DNA of 64,000 nt from Pelodictyon luteolum (lineage in GTDB: Bacteria; Bacteroidota; Chlorobiia; Chlorobiales; Chlorobiaceae): assembly GCF_001622165.1 (NCBI RefSeq), contig NZ_LVWG01000033.1:1-64000 (forward strand). Reading direction: 5' to 3'. The notes under the pieces are model-generated. The model saw nothing but the letters and a program-made list of their open reading frames with translations, was not told the origin of the DNA and did no database searches. Position numbers and translations under genes: made by a program. The stretch's first letter is position 1; each line of letters starts with the position of its first letter. Shown piece after piece: positions 1 through 9,175 of the stretch.

Positions 1-209
1 GGTGCTGAACCCGGCTGAAAAGTGAATGTTTTTTTCAAAAAAATGCGTCATCTTCGTTGACATTGTCCGGGGGTCAGATTGTTAGGGGAGATACAGTTCT
101 GAAATATAAACTTGGAGCCCATGATCTGCAATTATAGTTGATCATGCAGGACGAAGTTCACCCTTTCAGCTCACTATCCAAGAAAATGGGGTGATTGGGT
201 ACGAACGGA
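1..209. other. Leading region without a recognised gene
   Basis: No convincing reading frame is seen. The one visible structure is a 7-bp inverted repeat, CATGATC at 120-126 and GATCATG at 140-146, with a 13-nt loop and no following T-run, so it does not look like a terminator. The region could be the 3' flank of a gene lying before the window. Confidence 0.4.
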
Positions 210-244
210 AAAAGCCCCGTGACATATTCTGCAGCGGGGCTTTT
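210..244 (-). terminator. Terminator after tRNA-Gln
   Basis: A perfect 10-bp stem (AAAAGCCCCG at 210-219 with CGGGGCTTTT at 235-244) carries A and T runs on its two sides, so it can act in either direction. It lies 5 nt past the 3' end of the minus-strand tRNA-Gln and is its likely intrinsic terminator. Confidence 0.8.
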
Positions 245-249
245 CGGTG

Positions 250-322
250 CTGAGGAGCCAGGACTCGAACCTGGAATTGCCTGATCCAGAATCAGGTGCC
301 TTACCAATTTGGCCACTCCTCA
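250..322 (-). tRNA. tRNA-Gln (anticodon CTG)
   Basis: The minus strand folds as a complete cloverleaf: acceptor TGAGGAG/CTCCTCA with discriminator G (as is usual for tRNA-Gln), anticodon arm CCTGA-TTCTGGA-TCAGG giving anticodon CTG, and T arm with GTTCGAG. CCA is not encoded. It reads glutamine CAG codons. Confidence 0.95.
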
Positions 323-340
323 ATCAGCTTGAGAGTTGTG

Positions 341-370
341 AATATAGGAAAAATTTCCAATTCAAAACAA
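341..370 (-). promoter_or_regulatory. Candidate promoter of tRNA-Gln
   Basis: On the minus strand there is a -35-like TTGTTT (365-370), an 18-nt spacer and a -10-like TATATT (341-346), about 20 nt before the tRNA 5' end. The -10 box is preceded by TTTTTCC, as at the pdaD promoter near 9121. Sigma-70-type assignment is by eye. Confidence 0.45.
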
Positions 371-403
371 TTTTTTGAGCGACAGGGTTACCGGGCCTCG
401 GTT

Positions 404-1297
404 TCAGAGGATTGTGAGCAGAATGGGGATGAGGAGAAGCGAGAGCAGCATGGACGTGGTGACCAGTGATGCGGCGTAGTCGCGGTCGAGGTTTTCGATG
501 GCGGCAAAGGTGAGTGTATTGAAGCCTGCGGGTGCCGAGGCTGCGATGATGAGGATGGCCCTGTCAAGTCCCCTGAGGTTGAAAAGGTCGGCAAGCAGGA
601 ACCCTGCAGCCAGTCCAAGCACCATCCGGACGCCGATGCCGGCGATGATGTCCTTCATCCGGACTTTTGCGAAGCGGGCCGATGCTCCGAGTGCCAGGAG
701 CAGAAGGGGGACGGCCAGTGCCGAAAGCGAGTTGATGATACCTGCTTCAATCGGCCCGGGTCTATGTGAGGCAAGGTTGAGGAAGAGTCCCGCCATGAGG
801 GCCCAGACAGGAGGGGAGAGCGCGATTTTCCGTGCAATGGCCAAGCTTCCCGCTCCGTTGCCGCGGCAGGCGAATCCGTAGGCGATGGTGTAGGCTGAAA
901 GACTGTTGGGGAGGTCAAAGACAAAGAGGCGGGCCAGTCCTTCATCACCGTAAAATGATTTTACGAAGGGAACGACGAAGCCGAGGTTCATGATGATCGA
1001 GCCGGCAAAAAGTACTCCCTCGGTCTTGTTCTCAAGATGAAGCAGGCGTCCCGAGACAGCAGCGCCGCCAGCCGAAAGCATTATGATGATGATTGCCGAA
1101 AGCGGCAGGAAGAGCATTCCGGGTTCAAGGGATACAAAAGGCAGGACGGAGAGGAGCAGTGCCGGCAGTGCGAGGTTGTAGATGATCTTGAAAAGGGAGT
1201 CGATGGCCACTGTGTCAAGAACGCCAAGCTTGCGGAGCAGAATCCCGATGGCGAACGTCGCAAATGTAGGGGCTAGAAGAAAGGCGAGATCGAACAT
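404..1297 (-). CDS. AEC family permease (auxin efflux carrier-like)
   Basis: A 297-residue integral membrane protein with about ten hydrophobic segments, starting with MFDLAFLLAPTFATFAIGI. The pattern of two five-helix halves, glycine and proline-rich helices and the ending in a long hydrophobic segment fits the AEC/BASS-like transporters (Mem_trans). These move small organic anions or other metabolites across the inner membrane; the substrate cannot be read from sequence. The ATG at 1295-1297 is chosen because the longer frame starting at 1357 would run into the tRNA-Arg gene. It may be cotranscribed with the three upstream tRNAs. Confidence 0.8.
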   Translation of the reverse strand: MFDLAFLLAPTFATFAIGILLRKLGVLDTVAIDSLFKIIYNLALPALLLSVLPFVSLEPGMLFLPLSAIIIIMLSAGGAAVSGRLLHLENKTEGVLFAGSIIMNLGFVVPFVKSFYGDEGLARLFVFDLPNSLSAYTIAYGFACRGNGAGSLAIARKIALSPPVWALMAGLFLNLASHRPGPIEAGIINSLSALAVPLLLLALGASARFAKVRMKDIIAGIGVRMVLGLAAGFLLADLFNLRGLDRAILIIAASAPAGFNTLTFAAIENLDRDYAASLVTTSMLLSLLLIPILLTIL

Positions 1298-1352
1298 AGC
1301 AGTTATGAACGATACGGTTTGGAGAGGAGTCCTGTGTTGTATGCCTTTCTCG

Positions 1353-1426
1353 TGCACCCGAGAGGATTCGAACCTCTAACCGTCTGATTCGTAGTCAGAT
1401 ACTCTATCCAGTTGAGCTACGGGTGC
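1353..1426 (-). tRNA. tRNA-Arg (anticodon ACG)
   Basis: The minus strand gives a full cloverleaf: acceptor GCACCCG/CGGGTGC with discriminator A, anticodon arm TCTGA-CTACGAA-TCAGA (anticodon ACG, normally edited to ICG), and T arm GAGGTTCGAATCCTC. CCA is not encoded. Third gene of the tRNA cluster. Confidence 0.95.
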
Positions 1427-1476
1427 ATATAGATGAACCTCTGCCTGCCTTTGCCAGCAGAGGTTCATGTGATATG

Positions 1477-1550
1477 TAGCGTGTACGGGATTCGAACCCG
1501 TGATCTTCGCCTTGAGAGGGCGATGTCCTGGGCCACTAGACGAACACGCC
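1477..1550 (-). tRNA. tRNA-Glu (anticodon CTC)
   Basis: The minus strand folds as tRNA-Glu: acceptor GGCGTGT with ACACGCT (a G-U pair at the first position), D arm CGTCTAGTGGCCCAGGAC typical of Glu, anticodon arm TCGCC-CTCTCAA-GGCGA (CTC) and T arm ACGGGTTCGAATCCCGT. It reads GAG codons. CCA is not encoded. Confidence 0.93.
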
Positions 1551-1579
1551 AGGTATTTCTCTATTGCCGTCATAACCAG

Positions 1580-1653
1580 TGGGCCCTGTAGGACTTGAAC
1601 CTACGACCCAGCGATTATGAGTCGCTTGCTCTGACCAACTGAGCTAAGGGCCC
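1580..1653 (-). tRNA. tRNA-Ile2 (anticodon CAT, lysidine-modified)
   Basis: The minus strand folds with acceptor GGGCCCT/AGGGCCC, discriminator A and anticodon loop CTCATAA, so the gene-encoded anticodon is CAT. The body, including TTAGCTCAG, the AGCGACTCATAATCGCT anticodon arm and GGTTCAAGTCC, resembles E. coli tRNA-Ile2 far more than elongator tRNA-Met. In that family TilS converts C34 to lysidine so the tRNA reads AUA. An elongator-Met identity remains possible but less likely. Confidence 0.85.
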
Positions 1654-1678
1654 TCAGCGCTTGGCTTTAGAGGCTGTT

Positions 1679-1706
1679 AATATAACGCGCTGATGATAAA
1701 ATGCAA
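1679..1706 (-). promoter_or_regulatory. Candidate promoter of the Ile2-Glu-Arg tRNA cluster
   Basis: On the minus strand, TTGCAT (1701-1706), a 16-nt spacer and TATATT (1679-1684) lie about 26 nt before the 5' end of tRNA-Ile2. This looks like a housekeeping promoter for the tRNA cluster and possibly the permease after it. Confidence 0.5.
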
Positions 1707-1741
1707 AGCAAAAATCTCTTTTTTCAAAGAATTGTCCTGCT

Positions 1742-3016
1742 TTAGCCGAATTCACTGTACTTTTCGCGCTTGATCTCGGCACCAAGGTTCTGGAGCCTGG
1801 TTTCAATTCGTTCATAGCCGCGGTCAAGGTGGTAGACCCGGAGCACTTCAGTCGTTCCTTCTGCCACCAGTCCCGCAAGCACCAGGCTTGCCGATGCCCG
1901 GAGGTCTGTCGACATGACTTTTGTTCCCGAGAGTGCCTGAGGTCCGTGTACGACGGCCCAGTTGCCTTCTATGTCGATATGTGCCCCGAGCCGGTTGAGT
2001 TCCGGGATGTGGTTGAAGCGTTCATGGTATACATGGTCGGTGATCTCACTGGTGCCTTCAGCCTGGGTCATGAGCGCCATCCACTGGGCCTGCATGTCGG
2101 TGGGGAAGGCGGGAAAGGGTTCGGCGGTTATGTCCGTAGCCTTGAGCCGGCCGGTGCTTTTGAGGATCACGGTGTCGTCGGTGGTCTCGATCCGGCAGCC
2201 GGCATCACTGAATTTCTGGAGCACGGATTCCATATGGGATGGGATGACGCCCCGGATGGTGACGGATCCGCCGGTGATGGCGGCCGCTGCCAGGATTGTC
2301 CCGGCCTCGATTCGGTCGAAGATGTTGCTGAATTCCACATGCCGGAGGGAGTCGCAGCCGTGTATGATGAGCTCGGTGGTGCCGGTGCCCCGGATATCGG
2401 CGCCCATGGCCTGAAGGAAATGGCAGAGGGCCTCGATTTCGGGTTCAGCCGCAGCGTTCCTGATAATGGTGGTGCCTTCGGCAAGGACAGCCGCCATGAG
2501 GGCGTTGCCGGTTGCGCCGACTGACGAGACCGGAAAATCTATGGTTGCACCCTTGAGTCTGCCGCCTTCGGCAACGGCATCGATGAAGCCGGTCTCAATG
2601 GTGATACGGGCTCCTAGCTTTTCCATAGCCATCAGGTGCAGGTCTATCGGGCGCGGTCCGAACGCGCAGCCGCCCGGCAGTGATACTCTGGCGTGCCCGA
2701 ACCGGGCAAGCAGGGGGCCGAGCAAGTAGATCGAGGCCCGCATTTTTTTGACGAGTTCATAGGGGGCAAGGACGCTCTGGACATTGGCTGTCGTAATCGT
2801 GAGGGTATTGTGGGAAAAAGCGGTCTCTGCCCCGAGGTGGTCGAACAGCTGTCGGAAGGTGGTGATGTCCTGCAGATCGGGGATCCGGTGCAGGGTGAAG
2901 GTGCCGCTGCCGGAAAGCAGTGTGGCGGCGATGATCGGCAGCGAAGAGTTTTTCGAGCCGGAGGCTGTTATTTCGCCCTCGATTCTCTTTCCTCCCGTGA
3001 TGACAAGCTTGTCCAT
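1742..3016 (-). CDS. murA: UDP-N-acetylglucosamine 1-carboxyvinyltransferase
   Basis: MurA transfers enolpyruvate from PEP to UDP-GlcNAc, the first committed step of peptidoglycan synthesis in the cytoplasm. The 424-residue product has the family length and the repeated inside-out alpha/beta units of EPSP-synthase-type enzymes. Visible landmarks are the substrate-binding Lys22-Asn23 (GSKNSSLP) and the catalytic loop [13 protein letters not shown] with Cys117, the residue attacked by fosfomycin. The ATG at 3016 is preceded by a CA-rich leader without a clear Shine-Dalgarno. The gene stands alone on this strand, divergent from the EnvC-like gene. Confidence 0.97.
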   Translation of the reverse strand: MDKLVITGGKRIEGEITASGSKNSSLPIIAATLLSGSGTFTLHRIPDLQDITTFRQLFDHLGAETAFSHNTLTITTANVQSVLAPYELVKKMRASIYLLGPLLARFGHARVSLPGGCAFGPRPIDLHLMAMEKLGARITIETGFIDAVAEGGRLKGATIDFPVSSVGATGNALMAAVLAEGTTIIRNAAAEPEIEALCHFLQAMGADIRGTGTTELIIHGCDSLRHVEFSNIFDRIEAGTILAAAAITGGSVTIRGVIPSHMESVLQKFSDAGCRIETTDDTVILKSTGRLKATDITAEPFPAFPTDMQAQWMALMTQAEGTSEITDHVYHERFNHIPELNRLGAHIDIEGNWAVVHGPQALSGTKVMSTDLRASASLVLAGLVAEGTTEVLRVYHLDRGYERIETRLQNLGAEIKREKYSEFG

Positions 3017-3233
3017 TGGGTGTGTGGTGTGTGTGCGGCGGCGCCTTGAAAAACGGATAGTTAATGCTTTCGTCGCCAGAAAAACAAATTAAATTTTCCC
3101 CGGCGGTTTGCGAAGAAAAGATTTAATGCTGTACCTTGAAACATTCCCTTGCGCCCGGGTCCGCCGACCTCCCGAAGGAGCCGCCGGAGAGGGGTGCCTG
3201 AACACCGGGCCTCCGGCACCGAATGCACCAGTG

Positions 3234-4631
3234 ATGAGTATAGAGAGACGCCAACCCATTCCCCTAAACGTGACTGAATCTTCCATCCCGGGCCGCTTTC
3301 GCCCGTTTTCGTTTTCTCATTCCGCAGCCCGCCTGTTTGTGCTGTCCGTCATATTTTTCCTGTTTCATCTCGCTGCTTTCCCTCCCGCGGCATATGGCGC
3401 CACGGCCGGGGAACTCTCAAAGATCAAACGGGAGCGTCAGGATGTAGAGCGGACGCTCATCAACCTGAAAAAAGAGCTTGATGTCTATCAGAAGAAGCTG
3501 AATGCCACCAAACGGCAGGAAACGACCTCACTGAGGCGCCTGAAGACCCTTCAGAACAAGATTACGGCACTTGGTGAACTCATCAGGGAGAATCAGCGCT
3601 ATCTTGCGGTGCTTGACCGGGACATCGACCGTCTTGAGGGACAGTTCAAGGAGAACCGGCAGGTATATGGACGGGTCTCGTCCGCTTTTGGCCGAACAGC
3701 GGTTGCCGTGTATAAATACGGCGTCGACAGGGAGATGGAGAATGTGTTTGCCGCACGTTCTGTCAACGATGCCATCGTGAAGGCTCAATACATAGGCTTT
3801 TTCGCTCAAGCGGTACATGGCCATGTCGACACACTCCAGCAGGTCGCCCGGGAACTGGAGCACAACCGGGCCGAGCTGGAAAAAAGTTACAGGGCGAAAG
3901 CCGAGGCCGTGAAGGATCAGGAGCGGCAGCTGAAAAACTATGCCGCCAGCAAATCGGAGAAAGAGACGGCACTTGTGAAGCTGAAAGAGGAAAAGGCCGC
4001 CTATACCGAAAAGGTGCTTGCCGCCAGACGCAAACGGCGGCAGCTGCAGGGCCGGATCGAAGCCCTCATCAGGGCGGAGCAGCGTGCCATCGAGGCTGAA
4101 CAGGCTCGTCGTCTGGCCGCACAGCCTGCTCCGCAAAAGGCCCCTGCTCCAGGAAAAGCGCCTGCTCCGGCAGCGGGGCGCAGGGTGCCGCCTCCTCCGG
4201 ATTCACCAGAACTGCGTAAGGTTTCAGCGGATTTCGACAGGGCGTTCGGCCAGTTGCCCTGGCCGGTCGCAAACGGCAGGGTATCGCAGCGTTTCGGATC
4301 GGTGACTGATGCTGAGCTGAAAATCGTTACAACGAACAACGGCATCGACATCGCCGTACCTGCCGGCACCCCGGTGAAGGCGGTGTCCGGCGGCAAGGTT
4401 GCCCAGATCGCCTTCATGCCGACATTCGGCAACATCGTCATCATCCGCCACCCCAATTCGTACCTCACGGTGTACGCCAACCTTGGAGACCTTCGGGTTA
4501 CCAAGAACGACCTCATTGCTTCCCAGCAGCTGATCGGACTTTCCGGCAGGAACCCGGATGGCGGTTCCGTCGTGCATTTCGAGATCTGGAAGGCCGGCGT
4601 GAAGCAGAACCCTGAAAAATGGCTCAGATAG
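3234..4631 (+). CDS. EnvC-like murein hydrolase activator (degenerate M23)
   Basis: Exported coiled-coil protein of 465 residues from the chosen ATG. A hydrophobic signal segment (about 33-50) is followed by a long charged coiled coil (about 55-290), a Pro/Ala-rich linker and a C-terminal LytM/M23 domain (about 350-465). The domain keeps the fold (GIDIAVPAGTPV) but the zinc and catalytic positions are changed: the first ligand His is Asn (NNGID), YAHL is YANL, and the HxH pair reads VVHF. It is therefore probably not a peptidase but, like E. coli EnvC, an activator of an amidase at the division site. An in-frame TTG at 3108 would add 42 residues and is less likely because the signal segment would lie too deep. 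Confidence 0.82.
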   Translation: MSIERRQPIPLNVTESSIPGRFRPFSFSHSAARLFVLSVIFFLFHLAAFPPAAYGATAGELSKIKRERQDVERTLINLKKELDVYQKKLNATKRQETTSLRRLKTLQNKITALGELIRENQRYLAVLDRDIDRLEGQFKENRQVYGRVSSAFGRTAVAVYKYGVDREMENVFAARSVNDAIVKAQYIGFFAQAVHGHVDTLQQVARELEHNRAELEKSYRAKAEAVKDQERQLKNYAASKSEKETALVKLKEEKAAYTEKVLAARRKRRQLQGRIEALIRAEQRAIEAEQARRLAAQPAPQKAPAPGKAPAPAAGRRVPPPPDSPELRKVSADFDRAFGQLPWPVANGRVSQRFGSVTDAELKIVTTNNGIDIAVPAGTPVKAVSGGKVAQIAFMPTFGNIVIIRHPNSYLTVYANLGDLRVTKNDLIASQQLIGLSGRNPDGGSVVHFEIWKAGVKQNPEKWLR

Positions 4632-4635
4632 GCAG

Positions 4636-5184
4636 ATGCAGGGAGGATTGAAGCAACTGTTCGGCGCAATGGTCGCCGTCCTGTTCCGGTACAGGAGGTT
4701 CTGGCTGGAGCTGAAGGCAGGCGCCTGGCCTGAAGGACTTGACGTGCAGCGGGCTTACGCCGTACCGGTCATCGCCATGGTGCAGCTCCTGAAGTTTCCG
4801 CTCATCGGCGTTCCGCGTCCCGCGATGTTTTTCGCCATTGCCTCATTCATCATTGACGTGGCGGCGTTCTACGTTCTTTCCGGCGCCACCTCCCGTATAC
4901 TTTTTCAGGAGAAGGCCGGGGAGATGGAGGGCGGCGTGGTGACGGTGCTGTCCTATGCCATGACTCCGGTCTGGCTGTTTGAACTTTTCTATTTCACAGG
5001 CAGCTGGAGCTGGATTTTCGCCCTTCTGGCGCTCGGCCACATGCTGCTCATCTCGAGTTCCGGATTTTCCTCGCTGTTCAGCCTTTCCGGCCGGTCAATG
5101 AAAACCGCCGCACTTTTTGCCGGCGTCCTTCAGGCGTCGGTGTTCGTGCTCTATATGTCGCTTGTGCGGCTGTTCAATTTTTAA
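4636..5184 (+). CDS. Yip1-family membrane protein
   Basis: A 182-residue integral membrane protein with about five hydrophobic segments, beginning 4 nt after the EnvC-like gene, so the two are probably cotranscribed. The N-terminal stretch with [20 protein letters not shown] and the later [11 protein letters not shown] resemble Yip1-domain (YIP1/DUF1282) proteins. The role is unknown. Family assignment rests on topology and these patches only. Confidence 0.6.
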   Translation: MQGGLKQLFGAMVAVLFRYRRFWLELKAGAWPEGLDVQRAYAVPVIAMVQLLKFPLIGVPRPAMFFAIASFIIDVAAFYVLSGATSRILFQEKAGEMEGGVVTVLSYAMTPVWLFELFYFTGSWSWIFALLALGHMLLISSSGFSSLFSLSGRSMKTAALFAGVLQASVFVLYMSLVRLFNF

Positions 5185-5197
5185 TTGTTCCTTTTTC

Positions 5198-6031
5198 ATG
5201 CAGCCTCAGGACCTCGATCTCAACTACGGCCTTCTCGAAGATATTCTCAAGGCCTTCCTCCAGAACGAAATCCGGAAGTTCGGATTTTCCTCCGTTGTGC
5301 TCGGCCTGTCGGGCGGCATTGATTCTGCCGTCGTCGCCGAGCTTGCCGTCCGTGCACTCGGCCCTGAGCATGTTCTCGCCCTTAAAATGCCCTACAAAGA
5401 GAGCAGCCGCGAGAGTCTCGAGCATGCCGACATCATGATACGGCGTCTGAATATCAAGGCTGAAGAACTTCCCGTGACGCCGATGGCCGATGCCTTTTTC
5501 CGGGACGTACCGGAAGGGGAGCGGCTGCGCAGGGGCAACATCATGGCCAGAACCCGTATGGTGCTGCTCTATGATGTGTCCGCCCGGGACGGGAGCCTGG
5601 TGGCCGGAACGAGCAACAAGACTGAACTCCTGCTTGGCTACGGCACCATGTTCGGCGACATGGCCTCGGCCGTCAATCCGCTTGGCGACCTCTACAAGAC
5701 CCAGGTCCGCGGGCTGGCCCGCCATCTTGGCATTCCTTCCATCCTTATCGATAAAGCGCCCTCAGCCGACCTCTGGGAAGGGCAGAGCGACGAAAGCGAT
5801 CTGGGCTTCTCCTACGGGGAGGTTGATCTCCTGCTCTACATGATGCTTGAACTGCGCATGGACCGCGCAGCCATACTCGGTGAAGGGGTTGCAGCATCCT
5901 TCTATGACCGGGTCCGTAAGATGGTGGTGCGCAACCAGTACAAACGGCTGATGCCGGTGATTGCGAAGATTTCAGGCCGAACGCCCGGCATCGATTTCCG
6001 GTATGCAAGGGACTGGCAGGAAGTACGGTAG
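5198..6031 (+). CDS. nadE: NH3-dependent NAD+ synthetase
   Basis: NadE adenylates nicotinic acid adenine dinucleotide with ATP and amidates it with ammonia, the last step to NAD+. The 277-residue product has the N-type ATP-pyrophosphatase P-loop [10 protein letters not shown] (Ser38 to Asp42 region) and the family motifs [14 protein letters not shown] and [14 protein letters not shown]. There is no glutaminase domain, so it uses free ammonia. The ATG at 5198 begins 13 nt after the Yip1-like gene; an upstream in-frame start would overlap that gene. It faces nadB across a shared terminator. Confidence 0.95.
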   Translation: MQPQDLDLNYGLLEDILKAFLQNEIRKFGFSSVVLGLSGGIDSAVVAELAVRALGPEHVLALKMPYKESSRESLEHADIMIRRLNIKAEELPVTPMADAFFRDVPEGERLRRGNIMARTRMVLLYDVSARDGSLVAGTSNKTELLLGYGTMFGDMASAVNPLGDLYKTQVRGLARHLGIPSILIDKAPSADLWEGQSDESDLGFSYGEVDLLLYMMLELRMDRAAILGEGVAASFYDRVRKMVVRNQYKRLMPVIAKISGRTPGIDFRYARDWQEVR

Positions 6032-6037
6032 TCGAAG

Positions 6038-6069
6038 CGGGGGAGGCTTAAGGCCTCCCCCGTTCTTTT
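6038..6069. terminator. Bidirectional terminator between nadE and nadB
   Basis: A perfect 10-bp GC-rich stem (CGGGGGAGGC at 6038-6047 with GCCTCCCCCG at 6053-6062) with a 5-nt loop is followed by TTCTTTTT on the plus strand. It separates two convergent genes. Confidence 0.85.
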
Positions 6070-6076
6070 TGCCTTA

Positions 6077-7672
6077 TCAGAACGAGCGCAGCACCGTGTC
6101 CATATGGAAGTGCCGGTCATCGGTTTCGGGGTAGTCGGTCGTGTAGTGCAGTCCCCGTGATTCCCTCCGCTTTATGGCCCCTTCGATGATGAGGCTCGCT
6201 ACCTTGATGATGTTGCGCAATTCGAGCGTCTGGGTGGTGATCTTGGTCTTCTTGTAGTATGACTCGGTCTCCTCTTTCAGAAAGTCGATGCGGCGCTGTG
6301 CCCGCTGCAGGCGAAGGTCGCTGCGAACGATTCCTACATAGTCGTTCATCACCTGCTGCGCCTCCCGCTTGTTGTGAGAGACGAGGATCCACTCTTCGGG
6401 GTTGACGGTGCCGCTGTCGTCCCAGTCGGGAAAGCTGACGGTGTTCTGGATGCTGTGCAGCTCCGTTTGGATCTGTTCGTACGACCGCCATGCGAACACG
6501 AGAGCCTCGAGCAGCGAGTTGCTGGCAAGGCGGTTGGCGCCGTGCACTCCCGTGCAGCTGGTCTCTCCGCAGGCATAGAGGCGGTTCAGGGTCGTTCTTC
6601 CTCGGTCATCGGTCCGTATTCCTCCGCAGGAGTAGTGAGCTGCAGGAACAACGGGGATCATCTCCTTCGTCATGTCGATGCCGAACTCGAGGCATGTTTC
6701 GTAGATGTTCGGGAAGTGCTCGATTGTTTTTTCCGCCTCGATGTGGGTGACGTCGAGGAATACGCACTCTTCGCCGCTTTTCTTGATTTCCGAGTCGATG
6801 GCCCGCGCTACGATGTCGCGCGGGGCGAGGTTCTCCCGCTTATCGTACTTATGCATGAAGGCCTCTTTGTTTTTCAACCGGAGTATGCCGCCGAATCCCC
6901 GGACCGCTTCGGAGATGAGGAACGACTTGGCTTTCGGGTGGTAGAGCGAGGTGGGGTGGAACTGGATGAACTCCATGTTGGCTATTTCTGCCCCTGCCCG
7001 GTAGGCCATGGCAACGCCGTCACCGGTGGCGATGTCGGGATTGGTGGTGTGCGGGTAGACATGGCCGAGTCCTCCTGAGGCTACCATCGTGATCTTTGCG
7101 AGGATCTTTTTTGGTTTCCGCTGCAGGGAGTCGAGCACATAGGCACCGTAGCAGGTGATGTCGTTGGTCTTGATGCCCCGATGGTGCTCGGTGATCAGCT
7201 CAATGGCGAAATGGTGCTCGAGCAGTGTGATGTTCGGGTGGCTGTTGACGCGGTTCAGGAGTGCTGTTTCGACTTCGCGGCCGGTGAGGTCCTGGGCATG
7301 AACGATTCGGCTATGCGAATGTCCGCCCTCCTTGCCGAGATGGAGGTGGTCATGGTCTGATGTGGTGAACTGCACGCCGAGGCTTATGAGCCGCTGGATG
7401 TGCCGCGGTCCTTCCCGGACCATGGTTTCCACCATTGCTTGGTTGCAGAGACCCGCTCCAGCATCAAGGGTGTCGGCGACGTGGAACTCGGTGCTGTCGT
7501 TCTGGTCTATCGTTGCAGCTATTCCGCCCTGGGCCCAGTTGGTATTGGAGGTTGAACTCTCTTTTTTCGTGATGATGGTGACCTGGGCGTGGTCTGCCAT
7601 GTGAATGGCGAAATAGAGGCCGCCGATGCCGCTGCCTATCACGAGGACGTCCGTCTTGATCTCTTCGGTCAT
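6077..7672 (-). CDS. nadB: L-aspartate oxidase
   Basis: NadB oxidises L-aspartate to iminoaspartate, which NadA condenses with dihydroxyacetone phosphate to quinolinate. The 531-residue flavoprotein has the N-terminal FAD dinucleotide motif [12 protein letters not shown], the substrate-loop motif [21 protein letters not shown] and the HYSCGGI and [13 protein letters not shown] motifs of the fumarate reductase/aspartate oxidase family, plus the C-terminal helical domain. Anaerobic members reoxidise FAD with fumarate. The ATG at 7672 is preceded by a CA-rich leader. It converges with nadE, and nadA lies 8.5 kb away. Confidence 0.96.
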   Translation of the reverse strand: MTEEIKTDVLVIGSGIGGLYFAIHMADHAQVTIITKKESSTSNTNWAQGGIAATIDQNDSTEFHVADTLDAGAGLCNQAMVETMVREGPRHIQRLISLGVQFTTSDHDHLHLGKEGGHSHSRIVHAQDLTGREVETALLNRVNSHPNITLLEHHFAIELITEHHRGIKTNDITCYGAYVLDSLQRKPKKILAKITMVASGGLGHVYPHTTNPDIATGDGVAMAYRAGAEIANMEFIQFHPTSLYHPKAKSFLISEAVRGFGGILRLKNKEAFMHKYDKRENLAPRDIVARAIDSEIKKSGEECVFLDVTHIEAEKTIEHFPNIYETCLEFGIDMTKEMIPVVPAAHYSCGGIRTDDRGRTTLNRLYACGETSCTGVHGANRLASNSLLEALVFAWRSYEQIQTELHSIQNTVSFPDWDDSGTVNPEEWILVSHNKREAQQVMNDYVGIVRSDLRLQRAQRRIDFLKEETESYYKKTKITTQTLELRNIIKVASLIIEGAIKRRESRGLHYTTDYPETDDRHFHMDTVLRSF

Positions 7673-7775
7673 GGGTGTGTGTGGTGTCGCATTGCTGTTC
7701 GGGTGCGGTTGTGTCTGGGGGAAAATACCACGTCGCAGGCATTTTTCCCTGCGGCTTTCTCTCAGCCGTTGTTTC

Positions 7776-8414
7776 CTAGCTGCCTTCGGGTTGTTTTTTT
7801 AGGCTTTTTCGGGGTGGTGCGAGGTGCTTCAGGGCGCTGGCCACGATGACGATGATGCCCATGACGATAATGGCATGGACCCATGTGACGAGTTCCGGAA
7901 AAAGGCTCGCGACAAAGTAGCCGATGAGGGTGAAGACGGATACCCAGACGGTGCTTCCGGCGATGCTGAAGAAAAGGAGCGAATGAAGCGGCATACCGGT
8001 GACGCCGGCGAGCGTGGCGGCAAAGCTGCGGACGACAGGGATGAAGCGGGCGAGGAGCACGGCTTTCGGCCCGTGTTTCTGGTAGAAGGCTTCGGTTTTT
8101 TCAAGGTGTTCGCGATGAAAGAAACGCGAGTCGCTTTTCATGAAAAGCCGCCTGCCGAGGTGTTTGCCGATAAGCCACCCGGTGAGGTCGCCGATGACGG
8201 CCCCGGATGCGAGGGTGAGCATGACGAGTGAAAGTTCGAGCCTGCCTGAAGCGGCTATGAGCCCTGCCGTGATAAGCAGCGAGTCACCCGGGAGGAAGAA
8301 GCCTGCAAAGAGCCCTGTCTCTGCAAAAACGAGCAGGAAGAGCAACAGGTACCCGCCCTGGAGGATCAGTTCATCCAGGGACCCGATATGGAGAAGGGCG
8401 TCGGACAGGGGCAT
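7776..8414 (-). CDS. DedA family membrane protein
   Basis: A 212-residue polytopic protein with the DedA (SNARE-associated/VTT) pattern: an early hydrophobic hairpin with [16 protein letters not shown], the conserved [19 protein letters not shown], and [19 protein letters not shown] containing the Arg and Pro residues important in the family. DedA proteins act in the inner membrane; several act as lipid scramblases or undecaprenyl-phosphate flippases and depend on proton motive force. The exact substrate cannot be read here. It lies between nadB and the arginine decarboxylase on the same strand. Confidence 0.88.
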   Translation of the reverse strand: MPLSDALLHIGSLDELILQGGYLLLFLLVFAETGLFAGFFLPGDSLLITAGLIAASGRLELSLVMLTLASGAVIGDLTGWLIGKHLGRRLFMKSDSRFFHREHLEKTEAFYQKHGPKAVLLARFIPVVRSFAATLAGVTGMPLHSLLFFSIAGSTVWVSVFTLIGYFVASLFPELVTWVHAIIVMGIIVIVASALKHLAPPRKSLKKQPEGS

Positions 8415-8519
8415 TGGCGTGGGTTGAAAGCATACGGCACCCTCTCCGGCCGGCTGGCGCGGTGAAGGTGCCGTTTCCTGTTGCTGTTGCTGGGGTCTCT
8501 GCTTGCTTTCTCTGGATGC

Positions 8520-9065
8520 TTAGGGAAGCAGGACCGCGCATGATATCACGGTCGTCCACATGCCGTTTTCTCCTTCGGCCGACTGCGTGATATTGTACGA
8601 GTTGATGATCTTGCCGCTCATCTTGTAGATGCCTTCGCGTTCGTCCCAGTCTTTATTGGGGTCGAACTCGATGCCGAGCGTGGTTGCAAGCATTGTGGCG
8701 GCCAGATCCTCGGCGTATTCGCCCGACTGCTCTTCGTCTTCTCCGAACGGGTGGTGCTCGGACAGGTAGCCGTACTGGGTGTCATCTGCCGGTATTGCCA
8801 CACCGATAGATGCTGCTATGAGGCGGTTGTACTCGTTGGTGGAGTTGCGTGCCATTACCGCGAATGTGATCTGGCCCGGGGTGAGCATTTTCACTCCCTC
8901 TTCAACGCTTACTCGCTCGCATTTGGGGGGGAAGATGCTTGAGACGGTAACCAGATTGCATTTTTCAATTTTGGCATCCCTCAGCGCCAGCTCGAACGAG
9001 GAGAGATATTCCTTGTGCCTTCCCACGCCTTTGGTGAAGAAGACTTTTGTCGGGACGAATGACAA
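8520..9065 (-). CDS. pdaD: Pyruvoyl-dependent arginine decarboxylase
   Basis: This enzyme converts arginine to agmatine, the start of polyamine synthesis. The 181-residue proenzyme matches the PvlArgDC family: N-terminal beta strands, the self-cleavage region [10 protein letters not shown] (Ser42-Ser43), where the downstream serine becomes the pyruvoyl group, and the later [10 protein letters not shown] and [10 protein letters not shown] patches. The mature enzyme is a beta plus alpha subunit pair. Archaea and some bacteria, including Chlorobi, use it instead of the PLP enzyme. No other polyamine gene is adjacent. Confidence 0.9.
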   Translation of the reverse strand: MSFVPTKVFFTKGVGRHKEYLSSFELALRDAKIEKCNLVTVSSIFPPKCERVSVEEGVKMLTPGQITFAVMARNSTNEYNRLIAASIGVAIPADDTQYGYLSEHHPFGEDEEQSGEYAEDLAATMLATTLGIEFDPNKDWDEREGIYKMSGKIINSYNITQSAEGENGMWTTVISCAVLLP

Positions 9066-9120
9066 TGCAGTTCCTCCGGATAAATTGTTGCTGAAATTTT
9101 GACGCTACCGAATTTGAGCA

Positions 9121-9149
9121 AGTATAGGAAAAAGGGATGGCATTCAAAA
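9121..9149 (-). promoter_or_regulatory. Candidate pdaD promoter
   Basis: On the minus strand, TTTTGA (9144-9149), a 17-nt spacer ending TTTTTCC, and TATACT (9121-9126) lie about 55 nt upstream of the pdaD start. The TTTTTCC-TATA block matches the one before tRNA-Gln. Confidence 0.45.
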
Positions 9150-9175
9150 TGTTTTTTTATGAGTGCTCCCGCAAT

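Noticed and set aside
1298-1357. Longer start for the AEC permease
   Set aside because: The upstream ATG at 1355-1357 lies within the 3' end of the tRNA-Arg gene, and the added residues are polar and unlike the family.
3108-3233. Upstream TTG extension of the EnvC-like gene
   Set aside because: The 42 extra residues are Pro/Gly/Arg-rich and place the signal segment about 70 residues from the start; the ATG at 3234 gives a plausible exported protein.
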